Assembly (NCBI GenBank): GCA_002104895.1
Contig: MCFG01000226.1
Coordinates: 1-64,000, forward strand
DNA length: 64,000 nucleotides
Source: Anaeromyces robustus
Lineage: Eukaryota > Neocallimastigomycota > Neocallimastigomycetes > Neocallimastigales > Neocallimastigaceae
Direction: 5' to 3'
A program made the translations under genes and the position numbers. Below, piece after piece: positions 29,641 to 42,799 of this stretch. Position 1 is the first letter of the stretch, and the number at the start of each line of letters is the position of its first letter. A model generated the notes under the pieces. That model did not search any database and was not told where the DNA came from. It saw nothing but the letters and a program-made list of their open reading frames with translations.

Positions 29641-30672
29641 ATTTTTTACATATTAACATGATAGTATCAATACCTATTATATATAATTATTACAAGATTA
29701 TTTAATTTTATTTTATTTTATTTTATTTTATTTTATTTAATTCATTTTTTTTTTCAAGTTCTTATATTTTTATTGTTACAATAGATTTTTTTTTAAATAT
29801 ATATATTTGTATATATATTTATATATTTATTTTTTTATCATCAAAAAAAGAAAAAAATATAATGTATGAAATAAATAATTTAATATGTACAGAAGTTTAT
29901 ATCTTTTTATTATTATTCTTGTTATTAATCTATTTTTATTTATTATTATTTTACTTTTAATTTTTTTATATTCTTTTTTATATATATATATGTAATTATA
30001 TATGCAATTTATATTATCATAATCATTTTTTTTTTTTTTAATTATATTCTATTTCTAAGTAAAAAATTGATATTTTTCATTATATACTTAATATTTATAT
30101 TATTATTTTTGCAATAATAGAAATTTTATTTTTTTTATTTTATATTGATTTGTTTTGTTTTGTTTTGTTTAATATAAATATAAATATAAATATTAATATA
30201 AAAAAATAAAAATAAAAATAAAAATCAATATACATAAAGTACTCTTTTTTAACATTATTAAAAGTCTTTATTACATAATTTTTAAACTGTTTATTTTTTT
30301 GGTACATTAGATACAAAATAAATTCATATATATAATATTTAATCTAAAATTTAAAAATTTTAAATAAAAATATTAAATTAAATATTTAATATATTTAATA
30401 TTTTTAATGATTTATTATAATTTTTTTAATAAATTTCATTGTTTTTTTTTTTTTTTTTTTTATAAAAATATTAGTGATTATTGGAATTATATAGTAATAG
30501 TTAAAGAAATTGAATAAGTATTAAATATTAATATAAATAATAAAAATAATAAAAAACTTTTTTATAATTTGAATTTTTATATTTTAATTTGTCTTTTTTA
30601 ATAATTTTCATAAAAATATAATTTTAAAATTCTAATTGAGAAATTTTAATTTAGAAATTTGAATTAGAATAT

Positions 30673-30708
<36 letters not shown>

Positions 30709-30754
30709 ATATATTTATATAAATTGTTATTTAAATTTCAATTTTATTTTAGAA
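29641..30754. other. Spacer between SNF5 and the next plus-strand gene
   Basis: T-rich 3' flank of SNF5, (TTTTA)n near 29710-29740, (TTTTG)n near 30150-30170, and an A run at 30675-30706 shortly before the next start. No gene recognised. Confidence 0.45.
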
Positions 30755-32064
30755 ATGAGTGGTAGGTAAAATGTCTAATTATTTAATATAAATATGAAAA
30801 TTATATAAAATTTATATTTTATTAATAAATATTATTTTATAATTTAACCTCTATTCACATTATATATGTATATATATATTTAAATTTAGTAAAGAAATAT
30901 TTATCGCAACATGTCAAGATTTTCAAGAATTTAGATATAATTATATTAAAAATAAAAAGTAAAAATTATTTATGATATCAATAATAATGAAATATAAATA
31001 TATCTATGGTATTGTTTTGAATTAATTAATATTAAATATAAAATTAATTTAAAAAAAAAAAAAAAAACAAAAAAAAAAAAACAGGAAAAAAAATAGAATA
31101 GAACGAAAAATAAGAGAACAAACGGAATTGAATATTGATAAAAAATATAATAAATCAGTGGAACTTGAAAAAAAAAGAAAAAATACCATATCAAATATTA
31201 AAAAAATTATCTATGAAAAAGTTGTAGCTTTATTTGAAAATGTATATTTTATCAAAGTATCTGATATTTTAGAAAAATTAAAAATGGATGAAACTATATT
31301 CCCAGATAAAACAGGTATATTGTTAATTGTTATTTTATGCATTTAATATATAAATTTTATTTTATTTTTCTTTGAAAAAGTAAAATTTATTATAATTTAT
31401 TATAATATATTATTTGAAATTAATAATTAAAAAATAAAAAAAGATTTAAAATTAATATTTTAATTTGTTTAAATTTTAATTATTATTATTATTATTATTA
31501 TTATTATAATTATTATTATTATTATTATTATATATTTTTTTTTTAAAAAAAAAAAAGATTTATCAAATTTAACATTAGTTACTGATGTATTAGAAAGTAA
31601 CAAAACGTTTAAAATTGAAAGAATTGAGAAAGTTCAATGGGCTTATCTATTAGAAAAATGCCATACAGTTAAAGATAATAGTGATATAAAAATGATTCTC
31701 AGGGAAATTAATTTTATAGCTAGTGATATTAACAAATTAAGTCCTCATTCTTATGAAATTATGAGTCAAAAAATCTTTGGTACTTTATTTTATAATAAAT
31801 TCGATACTAATAGTGTAATAGAATTTAAAAAAAAATATCAACATTATTTAAATTCAGATTCTACTATAATTAATTCTAATAATAGTAATGACAATGATGA
31901 AAATAATATCAATAATATAATTGATGAGGATAATAATAATAATGATAATGATAATATAATTGATGAAGAAGATAATAATAATAATAATAATAATAATATA
32001 ATTGAAGAAGAAGAAGAAGAAGATAATAATAATAATAATAATAATAATATAATTGATGAAGAAG

Positions 32065-32100
<36 letters not shown>

Positions 32101-32193
32101 TTGAAGAAGATAATAATAATAATAATAGTAATAATAATAAAATTGAAGAAGAAGATAATAACAATAATAATAATAATATAATTGAAGAAGAAG

Positions 32194-32250
<57 letters not shown>

Positions 32251-32355
32251 TAATTGAAGAAGAAGAAGAAGATAATAATAATAATAATAATATAATTGAA
32301 GAAGAAGAAGAAGATAATAATAATAATAATAATAATAATATAATTGATGAAGAAG

Positions 32356-32448
<93 letters not shown>

Positions 32449-32897
32449 TAATTTATGAAGAAGATGATGATAATAATAATAATATAATTCATGAAGAAGA
32501 AGATAATAATAATAATAATAATAATAATGTAATTGATAATAATATTAAGGATAATAATAATGATAACTATAGTACTCATTCAAATATAAATAATATAGGT
32601 AATAATAATAATCATTTGAATATAAATAATATTGATAGTAATAAATATAATAATAATTCTAACATAAATTATATTGATACTAATGTTGATGAAAGTATAG
32701 ATATAAAAGATATAAATATTATCACTAACGTAACACCAACATCAGTTACATCTCCTAATATAAATAGTGATCAAAGTGATACCAATGATGTTATTACTAT
32801 TAGTGATGATGATATTATTATTGTTAATGATGATCATAGCAATATTAAGGTTGATTTTGATAAAGAAAGAATAACAAAAAAAAGGAAATTTAATTAA
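30755..32897 (+). CDS. Unknown protein with basic helical N-terminus and Asn/acidic repeat region
   Basis: Four exons (30755-30765, 30890-30958, 31085-31314, 31558-32897) join into 549 residues. Residues 1-190 are a charged, mostly helical region (RIERKIREQTELN, KKIIYEKVVALFENV, ILEKLKMDETIFPDKT) that I cannot assign. Residues about 210-430 are about twelve units of an asparagine run followed by II and an acidic block (IIDEED, IIEEEEED, KIEEED, IIYEEDDD, IIHEEED). The C-terminus has ITISDDDIIIVNDD, which fits a SUMO-interacting motif (hydrophobic IIIV flanked by Asp), and ends in a basic KERITKKRKFN, a likely nuclear signal. A nuclear role is therefore inferred, nothing more. The 11-nt first exon is tentative; the protein could start elsewhere. 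A hairpin lies about 110 bases after the stop. Confidence 0.65.
31920..32535 (+). repeat. Coding AAT/GAA repeat array
   Basis: Blocks of AAT codons alternate with ataattGA(A/T) GAA GAA GAT blocks about twelve times, the largest AAT run (about 32 units) at 32355-32448. The reading frame is kept throughout, and the II(E/D) boundary is preserved while AAT counts vary. Confidence 0.9.
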
Positions 32898-33006
32898 GTT
32901 AATAAATACTAAAAATCATTTAAAATATTTTATTTATTATTTATATTAATATTATACATTGAAACAAAACAAAACAAAACAAAACAAAACAAAATGTTTT
33001 TTAAAG

Positions 33007-33044
33007 AAAATGTTTAAAAAAACCTTTTTTTAAACATTTTTTAT
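33007..33044 (+). terminator. Hairpin with T-rich flank after a plus-strand gene
   Basis: The arms aaaatgtttaaaaaaa and tttttttaaacatttt flank a two- or three-base centre (cc). It lies about 110 bases downstream of the 32897 stop. It could act in 3'-end formation, but eukaryotic termination does not require a hairpin, so the role is only suggested. Confidence 0.3.
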
Positions 33045-34091
33045 TCTAAATTTTTTTTTTTTTTAATATTATTTATATTTTTATTTCGTAAATAATAATT
33101 TTATTATTTATATGTAAATAAAAGTGCTCAATATATAATATAAAGTTCATTAAAATTTTTATCCATAATGAAATAATTATAATAAATATAATTTTTATTA
33201 TTTAATCGCATATATTTAATATTTAAATATAATTATATATACATATTTAATTAATCCACAATTTATTAATTTTTTTTTTTTTACTATATTAAGTTTTTAT
33301 TTTATTTTATTTTATATATATATTAATCCATATACATTATTTCTTAAAGAAAAATTAGAAAATAATAAAAAAAAATTTAAGATTTTAATAAATGAATTTT
33401 GATATATATATATATATATATTATTATTATTATTATTCTTTAATTCTTTAGATTCCATTTTTTTTTTTTTTTTTTTTTGGTGTTTGATATTATAAATTAT
33501 TATTTTAATTTCTCTATAGCGTCATTCATTCATTTCTTACTATGTAAATTTTTTGTTTTATTTTTTATAAACTGTTTTAAAAAAAATAAATAATGATTTA
33601 TTTAGAACAAATAAATCATAATAAATAATAATATACAAAAAGTTTCCAAAAAAATATAATATTTTTAAAGCTTTGTTACTCCACTTTAAAAAAATTTTTT
33701 AAAAAACATAGAGAAATATTATAGTTAAATATATTTGTGGAGAAAAAAGTAGTATTTATTTTTTTGAAGAATTCTTTTTAATATTGAAATATGAGGGGAA
33801 GAAAAAACTATAAAAAAACTTAGTATTTATTTTTACATTATGAGTATATATAAAAATAAATAATAATAATAAAATAAACTTTTTTTTTTATTATGATGAA
33901 TATTTTAAGGTTAACAACTATGAATTTTCAGTATAAGATTTGAAAAAAATTTGACTAAAAGGTGATGCTGTATAGTATATATAGTATTTCTTATTTATTA
34001 CGCTTATTTATCATTTTATCTAATATAATATATATAATATAATTAAATTTATCAAGATAGAAATCAAAAAAAAAAAAAAAAAAAAGTAAAT

Positions 34092-34092
34092 A

Positions 34093-34167
<75 letters not shown>
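34092..34167. repeat. (AAAT)n microsatellite
   Basis: About 18 uninterrupted AAAT units in the intergenic region upstream of the CDF transporter gene. Confidence 0.95.
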
Positions 34168-34168
<1 letters not shown>

Positions 34169-34369
34169 AATTTTAATATTATAAAAAAAAGTTAAAATTT
34201 AAAAATTGAAAAGTAAAGTTTAATATAATTAAATAAAAAATTACGCTTTTTTTAAAACAATTTAATATTGTAATAATAAATTTTGAAAATTATTGAAACA
34301 AAATTAAAAGAAAAATCAATAAAACAAATAACTAAATTAATAGTTAAATAATAAATAATATGAGAGAAT

Positions 34370-34405
<36 letters not shown>

Positions 34406-34641
34406 AATAATAAAAAATAATAAAAATTAATAAAAATCATAAAACAATCATTAATTTAAGTTGAAATTTGTCATAAATATGTATATGTATGTATATATAT
34501 CTGTGATAATAATAAATAAATAAATAAATAAATAAAATAAATAAATCAAATCCAAATTAATTGAATAAAATAAAACAAAAAAAATAATATAAAAAGAAAA
34601 ATTTGTATAAAAGATTATTAATTTAATTTTAAAACTTTTTT

Positions 34642-36424
34642 ATGTTTTCATTTCTATTTCCAAAAAAATATCACAAAATGAGTAATGTGAATGACGGCGA
34701 TAGTGCGAGCGGTCATAGTCCTAAAGAAGAAGTCATAGATATTGCTGATACTCATGTTTTTGATATTGATGATAATCTTTTTACTGACAATAGAGGGGAT
34801 TGGGCTTTAAATAATTTTAATTTTAAAAACAATAAAAGTAATAATTCCTTTAATAAAAAATCACGCACATTACGAAATTATTATGCTAAACAAAATGAAT
34901 TAATTGAACAATTTTCAAAAATTGATGAAATGTTAGAATGTATTCGTAGAGGTGAAGAATATGTATTTGATGAAAAAGATAGTCAAAGCTTACGTGCAAG
35001 AATGGCAATTCGAATTAGTTTTATTGCAAATGTTATATTATTAATTATAAAAATTGTTGCTTTAGCAAGAACTGGTAGTTTAGCAGTTTTAACTTCTTTG
35101 GGTATGTCAATTTAAATTTTAAAAAGTTTTCCTTTTTATATTATAGATAATTTTAGATATTTTAAATATTTTATATATATTATTACATAATATTTAAAAT
35201 ATCTTCAATCATATATTTAATATATTTATTTTTTTATAATATATATTAGTTGATTCATTATTGGATTTATTATCTGGTAGTATTTTATTTATCAGTAATA
35301 AAGCTATTTCTAAAGTTAATTTTTTAGATTATCCAACAGGAATGGTAAATTTTTATATATATATATTATAGTTAATAATTTTATTAAAATTATTATTAAT
35401 TACTATTATATTCTTTTCTTTTATTAATGTTAATAATATAAAAATAATTGGGTATATAATATAGGAAAGATTAGAACCTCTTAGTGTTATTGTTTTTTCC
35501 TGTATAACTGCTTGTTCTTCACTCGAAATTATAAGTGAAGCTATAAATAATTTAGCATCAAATGAATCATCTAATATATCAATGGACTGGTTTGATATAT
35601 CTCTTTTAATTACTATAGTTATTACTAAAACTATATTATGGTTATGGTGTAGAACTATTAATGAATCTACTTCAGTTCAAGCACTTGCTCAAGATCATAG
35701 TAATGATATTCTATTTAATATTGTAACTACTATTATTGCCATTATAGGTAAATATTTTTATATATTATATATTTGTAATATATAATATATTTCTATTTTT
35801 TTTATTTTTTTTATTTTTTTATTATAATATTATTAATATTACTTTTGTCATATAAATATTATACTTTTTTTTTTTTAATTTTTTTTAGCTTCAAAAACTG
35901 TTTATTTTATTGATCCTACTGGTGCTATTATTCTTTCAATTTATATTATTTTTAATTGGATTAAAACTGCATTATATTATATTAAAATGATGACGGGTAC
36001 AACAGCCTCACCAGAGGAAATTCAAAAATTGACTTATTTAGCTTGTAGATATGATAGTAGAGTTATTAAAATTGATACTGTACGTGCTTATCATGTAGGA
36101 GTTAAATTATTTGTTGAAATAGATATTGTACTTAACAAAGATGTTTCACTAGTGGAAGCTCATGATGTTGGTGAATGTTTACAAGAATTAGTTGAAAAAT
36201 TACCAGAAGTTGAAAGAGCTTTTGTACATATAGATTATGATTATTTACATCAAATTGAACATAGTAAAGCTAATTATGCTTCATTACCTAATGGTGAAAA
36301 ACAAAAACATAAAAAATCTGGTTCTCTATCTATATTTAGCAATAAATTAAAAGATAAAGAAAAAGATGAAAGTAGTAGTAATGATAGTAATAATAATAAT
36401 GGTAACAGTAGTAATTATTCATAA
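34642..36424 (+). CDS. Cation diffusion facilitator transporter, Mn-type (MTP8-11-like)
   Basis: Four exons (34642-35101, 35250-35344, 35465-35747, 35889-36424) join into 457 residues. After a cytoplasmic N-terminus of about 125 residues there are about six hydrophobic segments: ISFIANVILLIIKIVAL, SLLDLLSGSILFI, PLSVIVFSCITACSS, ISLLITIVITKTI, ILFNIVTTIIAII and GAIILSIYIIF. The metal-site motifs are DxxxD in helix 2 (D155-D159, VDSLLDLLSG) and DHSND in helix 5 (D262-D266, AQDHSNDILFN). The DxxxD in both helices is the signature of Mn-transporting CDFs rather than the HxxxD of zinc CDFs. The C-terminal domain (YHVGVKLFVEIDIVL...EAHDVGE) is the usual metal-sensing fold. It likely exports Mn2+ into vesicles by proton antiport. 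An alternative Met at 34678 (MSNVND) is equally plausible. Confidence 0.92.
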
Positions 36425-36680
36425 CACATAATAATTATAAATATAAAATAAAAATCAAAAAAAAAAAAAAATAAAATAAAATAATAGAATAAAATAAATA
36501 AATTAAAAAAAAAATAAAATAAAACTATAACAAAAAAGAATTAGAAAAAAAAAAGTTAACTATTTAAAAATGCATATCATAAAAAAATCTATATTAAATA
36601 TACCTTGTTTATATTTTTTTCATCTTTATTATTACTATTTGATATTATCATCTCTTTAAATTATTATTTTTCACTTATAA

Positions 36681-36715
<35 letters not shown>

Positions 36716-37204
36716 GCATATATAGATATAATACAAAACTATATTTAATTTAATAACTATATAATTATATTAGATAATAGAACGAAATAAACTAACAAGT
36801 AAATAAATAAATGAATGAATAAAAAAATAAAAAATAAAAAAAAAAAAAAAAAAAGTCTGAATAAAACAAGTTAATGATAATAAATAATAATTGTAACATA
36901 TGACTAAATCAAGAAATAAATAAATTATATAAATTAACAATTTATTCATTTTATAATAATATAAAAAATAATATTTTTATTTATTATTAATAGGTTTTAT
37001 ATATAGTTCTTTTTTATACATTTATATTTAATATATATTTTGATAATAGTATTATTTAGTAGTTAAAATTATTTATTTTTTTTTTTTTTCTTTTATTTTA
37101 TATGTTATATTTATTTTTTTCTTACTTTTTTATTTTTATTTATTTATTTATTTTATTTTTATTTTATTTTATTTTTATTTTTTTTTTTTTTTTTACTTTT
37201 TTAT
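36425..37204. other. Convergent 3' spacer
   Basis: The CDF gene and the minus-strand coiled-coil protein gene both end here. A runs at 36690-36715 and 36836-36854 and T-rich stretches at 37080-37195 probably include both polyadenylation regions. No gene. Confidence 0.5.
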
Positions 37205-38940
37205 TTATTTGAGATTTTTACCATGTCTGTCACAAACCCACCTTACTTTTTTATCATTGGTATATTTTTTATTTAGACCACCAAATACATTAGAATAATC
37301 ATAACGTTTTAAAAATCCTTCTAGTTCGTTTCTTGATATTCTAATGAACGATTCTAATGCATCTACATTCTTTCTTTCATCTTTATATACTAGTCTTTCC
37401 TCTTTTATAACTTTTTGAATTTCATGAGTTATTGTAATGAAATAATCAGAAGGTTTAGTTTTACCAAGAGCTTTTGTAACTTCCATTGGCCAATTTTCTC
37501 CATAGGATTCTATAAAACAATTAATACTATATAAAAGGAATGGTCCAAATAAACTAATTAATTTGTAAGGATCACGAATAGAATAAGGTGTTGTTTCTAA
37601 TAAATGTGTTTCATTATCTACATTTTCACAAATACCTCCAGAACATTCACATAATAAATGAAGATTAAATAAACTTTTATTCCAATTTGAAAAATTCATC
37701 CAATAATTTAATACTTTGCTATTTGAACACTTTTTTGGATCAGGTAATATAATAAACATTCTTGGAGCTTTTGATTTTGTAGTTCCTAAAAGTTTTGAAC
37801 CTAATATGGATGTATTATTTAATAATTCTAATGCTTGTCTACAATTACCATCAACTAAAAGATCATCAATTTTATCTAATAAAGTAACATGTTCTGTTAT
37901 ACATATTTTTTCTTCCTCTTTATTTTCATTTTCTTCTTCATCTTCATTTTTTTTATTCTTTTTTTTATTTTCATTTTCTTCTTTTTCCCTTTTTCTACGT
38001 TCATCTTTCATTTCTGAAAGTTTCTTTTTCTTTTTTTCGAGTTCTTTTTCTAAGTTTTCAATTTCTTCTTTTAATTTTTTTTCTTCTTCTGTTTCATTTA
38101 AATCATTTTCAGATGAACTTCTACTAATTCTATCAAAACTTCTTGAAAACCATGATCTTCTACTTTCCTTTTTTAAACGAAAACTTTCATCTTCTGGAAC
38201 ATTATCAATATCTAAATTAAAAGTATTGGTACCAACATCATGTATTTCATCACATAACTATATATATTAATTAAATATATGCATTTATTATGCATTTATT
38301 ATTTTTATATATAAAGTATATTTTTTATTTTTCCATTTTTATGTATTTATTTTTAAAAATTAGATTTTGATGTTAAAATTTATATTAAATATTTTTTTTT
38401 ATGGATGATATTATCCGGTTTTTTAAAATATATAAATTTAAATATATGGTTATATATAAATTATATTTATATATGATAAATATATATATAAATATATAAA
38501 TAAAAATAATTAAATAATTAAATAAATAAAAAATTGAGTATATATATTATTTAATCGTACTTGCATATAAATATTATTTAACAATTATTTATTCCATTTA
38601 TATTGTTTCTATGAAAATACCTTTTTAATTCTTTGTTCAGTCTTTCTTTTTGATCTAATTTTTTCGGTTGAAGTTTTCTTACAAAAACTATCTGATTTAG
38701 TTAATATTAAATTGATATCTGTATGAATTTTATCAATTGCAGTGGCTCTTTCTCTTTCCTTTTTTTTATTATTTTTTGTTTTTCTTTCTTCAGGATTTGA
38801 TTCGTTAGTTTCTTTTAATTTTGTGATAACATTTTCAATAAAATCACTATATTTTTTTATAAATTCGGTTTCATTATCAGCATTGTCTTTTGAGAGTTCC
38901 TTTAATTTATCAACATCATTACTGATTAATGTCAGATCCA

Positions 38941-38941
<1 letters not shown>
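37205..38941 (-). CDS. Coiled-coil protein with an uncharacterised fungal C-terminal domain
   Basis: Two exons (38941-38621, 38257-37205) join into 457 residues; the intron is GTATTT...TAG and phase 0. Residues 1-107 are charged and helical. A strongly predicted coiled coil follows at about 140-215 (KKLKEEIENLEKELEKKKKKL and further Lys/Glu runs). The C-terminal 230 residues contain PRMFIILPDPKK, LFNLHLLCECSGGIC, HLLETTPYSIRDPYKLISLFGPFLL and, near the end, KKVRWVCDRHGK. From memory this resembles the tail of long uncharacterised, often P-loop-containing, proteins in Mucoromycota such as Mortierella and Rhizophagus (RLFIVLP, FxLxFLCECG, WVCxxH); no nucleotide-binding motif is present here. 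Function unknown; no signal peptide or membrane span is obvious. Confidence 0.75.
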
Positions 38942-38975
<34 letters not shown>

Positions 38976-39812
38976 TTTATTTTATTTTATTTTTTCAATT
39001 TTTTTAAATTATTTTTTAACGGAGTGAGATTGTAGTCGTTTTTATTTTTTCATAAAAAAAATTTATTTAATAAAAAGAATTAAAGATAAAAACTGTTGAA
39101 AAAAAATTATTTATTCCTAATTTTTTTTTATATCTTTTAATAATTAATCATAACTTTAAGGTTTTATTTGGTAATTAATAATAAATTATTTTTTATATTT
39201 GATAACTATATAATATATAAAACGCTATACAATAAATATAATATAAATGAAATACATATATTCAAATAATATATGTAGCTAATATATACAAAATAATAAA
39301 TACTTTATTTTCAGTGGTATTTATTTTTAAAATTTTAAAAATTTAAATGGATTTATTAATTTATTATTCTATATTATAAATTAATAATATGATGGTTATA
39401 TATGATATAATTTATTATTTTAATACTTGAAAGCCTTAGATTTGATTTAGTTTTAATTGTTTTTTTTTTTTTTTTTTTTTAATTTTTTTTTTAATTTTAG
39501 TAATAGTATATTGACAGACTATATGTAGTAATAAAATATATATATATATTTATTTTTTATTTTATTTTTTTTTTTTTTGTATATGTTAATTTTTATACAG
39601 TATTAGATTTATATTATTACAAATTTCATATTTTATTATTAAGAATACGTTTTTTCATAAATTGAAAAAAAAAAAAAAAAATCTTTTTTTAGGCATTTAA
39701 ATATTTTTATTAAACTTTATTTTTTATGAAATATTTAATAATAATAAAAAAGAATTTTAAGATTAAATTAAATATATAACAAGTACATATTTTAAAATGA
39801 TAGGTAAAAATA

Positions 39813-39814
39813 AA

Positions 39815-39878
<64 letters not shown>

Positions 39879-39880
39879 GA
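39813..39880. repeat. (AAT)n microsatellite
   Basis: About 22 AAT units in intergenic DNA. Confidence 0.95.
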
Positions 39881-39955
39881 AAAAAAGGTAAATATATACT
39901 TTTATAAAGTATGATCAGTTATTTCAATTTTTTTAAAAGAAAAGAAAAGAAAAAT

Positions 39956-40009
39956 AAAAAAGAATGTTAAAGTCATTAATTATAATTAATGACTTTAACA
40001 TTCTTTTTT
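39956..40009. repeat. Perfect 54-bp palindrome, no spacer
   Basis: Two 27-base arms are exact reverse complements with the centre between 39982 and 39983. The left arm core is gaatgttaaagtcattaat, the right arm core is attaatgactttaacattc. Unlike most nearby sequence it is not a simple repeat. Confidence 0.95.
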
Positions 40010-40612
40010 CATTAATACCATCTTCATAGTCAAATGATAAAGATAAATTATTATATAAAAAAAGAAAATTAAAAACTTTAATAATTAAATAAGAATTATC
40101 CAAATTTTCTAATATATTTTTAATTGTAACTTTATTTATTATAAATTTTGAGAAATTTTAAAATTTTTTTAAAAAAATTTAATAAATAATAATATTGTAA
40201 TAGTTAATAATAATGTAATGATAATATTAATTAATGTATGATTATTAAGAAATTAATAATGATTGATATAATAAATTAAAGTATAATAAAGTAAAGTAAA
40301 ATAAGTATAACTAGAAAACTGAAAAATGTTACAGAAATTTCTATTAGAAGTAAATTATTAGATTGGTATAAGTCATTATAAACTTATGATTAATTATCAT
40401 ATAAAATAAAAATAATAATATGAACATAACATAATAATCGTTATATTTTTTTTACTAAAAAAAGATTAATCATTAAAATAAATAATAATAATTATGAAAC
40501 TAAAATATATATTAAAACATTACTAATCATTACTAGTAAATCTAGTATTGATTGATCATCATAGAAAATTATTGAGAATACTAATAATATAGTGAATATT
40601 ACTGACACTATA

Positions 40613-40768
<156 letters not shown>

Positions 40769-41279
40769 ATTATAATTATTCTTGTTATTATTATTAATAT
40801 TATTATATATATATTTTTTATATTAAATCAATAATCAAAATTCATTATAAAAATATAGTTATTAATAATTGAAATGAATTTTAATTGTTTATCATATAAA
40901 ACATATAAAAATACACTTTTGAAAGATATTTAAAAGTACGAATTGTCAAATTTAATGAAAATTGTGAAGATTATATATATACGTAAATAATTAAATCAAG
41001 ATTTTTTATTATTATTATTTTTTTTTATTTTAATTATATCAATATATATAAATATTAAACATTTTGAGTATTTTATAGGAAATTAATGTTATTTTTAGAA
41101 ATTTTATAAAATTTGAGAGTTCGTATTGGTTATAATTACAAAAGGGGTTTTTTAATATATTTTTTAATATTTTATATTTTTTTAATAATATTATTAATTA
41201 TTTAACTATTTTAAAATTATTATAAAATATATTATAAACTATTATTATTATTTTACGTTCTTATATATTCTTTTTTTTA

Positions 41280-42799
41280 TTAACCACAGCATCCACCACC
41301 ACCACTTTCTTGTTTTTCGTTAGGATTAATAATATTTTTGTCATCTGAAGCTTGACTTTTCGCATTGTCAATTAATCTCTTTTTAATATCACTTTTTTTT
41401 AATTAGGTTTATATGATAATTGTTATTATTATATATAAAGTTATTACAAAGTAATTTAATTGAATTATTAATTAATATATAAATTGATTAAAAAAGATTT
41501 CTTTCTTTTTTTTTTTATCATCTATATACAAAAATTATATAATTTTTTTTTATTTTTTTATATACCGTGCAAGTGAGAAGAAAGCCTCTTCAACACCAAT
41601 ATTTGATTTAGCACTAGTTTCAAGGAATCGAATACCAAATTCTTCAGCAAGACTTTCACCTTGTTCTTTTGTGATCACCTATTAAAATATATATACATAT
41701 ATATAGGGAAAGAGAGAGAGAGAATATATATAATTATAATATACAAATTAGCTATTGATAAATTGTTGATATATATATTATATATTTTAAATATTCTTTA
41801 TTTATAATTTTCTAGTAAAAAAAATTTTTTTTACCTTTTTTTCTAATATATCACATTTATTACCAATTAAAATTTTATTTGCACCTTCACTTGCATGTTG
41901 TTCAATATTACGAATCCAATTTCTTATATCTAATTTTTGTTCATATTATATTATTAATATTATTGATATTTGTTAACTATTTGTTATAATTATATATTAA
42001 GATTCTTATCAACTAAATTTTGAAAAATTATTTATATTATTGATTTTATAATTATTTTAAAAAAATCTTTTTTTTCTCTTATGAATCATACTATTAAATG
42101 ACCGTTCATCCGTTACATCATATACCAGAAGTATACCCATTGCACCACGATAGTACGCTAATATTATTATATAGTGTATTTAATACAAACAAGTTTAATT
42201 AATAATAAAAAAAATTAAAAATTAATAACTATTTTTCTTATTATTATAATTGTTATATTCATGTATAATTTTATAATATATGTAAAATAAAACAGATAAT
42301 AAAAAAGAAAAAAGGAAAAAAAAATATACGATAAAAAATAATGAAATATTTCCTTTATAGAATACATCTAATTAATATATATATATATATTAATTTATTA
42401 TTATTATTAATATATACCAGTAGTAATAGTTCTAAAACGTTCTTGACCAGCGGTATCCCAGATTTGAAGTTTGATTCTTTTACCATCTAACTCAATTGTA
42501 CGAATTTTAAAATCTATACCAATAGTTGTAATAAATGATGGTGTAAAGGAATCTTCTGAAAAACGAAGAAGTAAACAACTCTTACCAACACCTAAAAAAA
42601 ATATTAATAAATGTTTGAATATATAATTAAAAAATATATATAATATATATATAGAGAAAAAGAAATCAAGTTTAGTATTATAATTTATATTTATTATTTT
42701 GTATCACATTGTAAAAATGATAAAATAATACATACCACTATCACCAATTAATAGTAGCTTTATTAAGTAGTCATAACTAGCACTTTTGCTTGTTGTCAT
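41280..42799 (-). CDS. YPT2: Rab8/Sec4/Ypt2-type small GTPase
   Basis: Six exons (42799-42736, 42591-42418, 42157-42092, 41929-41835, 41678-41566, 41391-41280) join into 207 residues. All G-box motifs are present: GDSGVGKS (19-26), [11 protein letters not shown] (switch I/effector, with the G2 Thr), WDTAGQERF (G3), NKCD (G4) and ETSAK (G5). [39 protein letters not shown] (shown here as two overlapping family blocks), [14 protein letters not shown] and ILIGNKCD match the Rab8/Sec4/Ypt2 subgroup, which directs post-Golgi secretory vesicles to the plasma membrane. The tail GGGGCCG offers two cysteines for geranylgeranylation, with one extra Gly after them. Active-site residues are intact. Symbols SEC4 or RAB8 would be equally valid. 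Confidence 0.95.

Larger units (their letters stand above)
32898..34641. other. Spacer with hairpins and (AAAT)n, no gene seen
   Basis: Holds the hairpin at 33007-33044, a second short inverted repeat near 33595-33622 (atgatttattt / aaataaatcat), T runs, and (AAAT)n at 34092-34167. The less repetitive patch at 33890-34000 gave no recognisable product in any frame. Confidence 0.45.

Noticed and set aside
31844-32579. Long minus-strand Leu/Ser and Ile frames opposite the Asn-rich gene
   Set aside because: They are antisense shadows of the AAT/GAA coding repeat.
39797-39890. ATG followed by a poly-Asn frame and a possible splice donor
   Set aside because: It is made of (AAT)n, and no downstream exon in phase was found before the minus-strand Rab gene.
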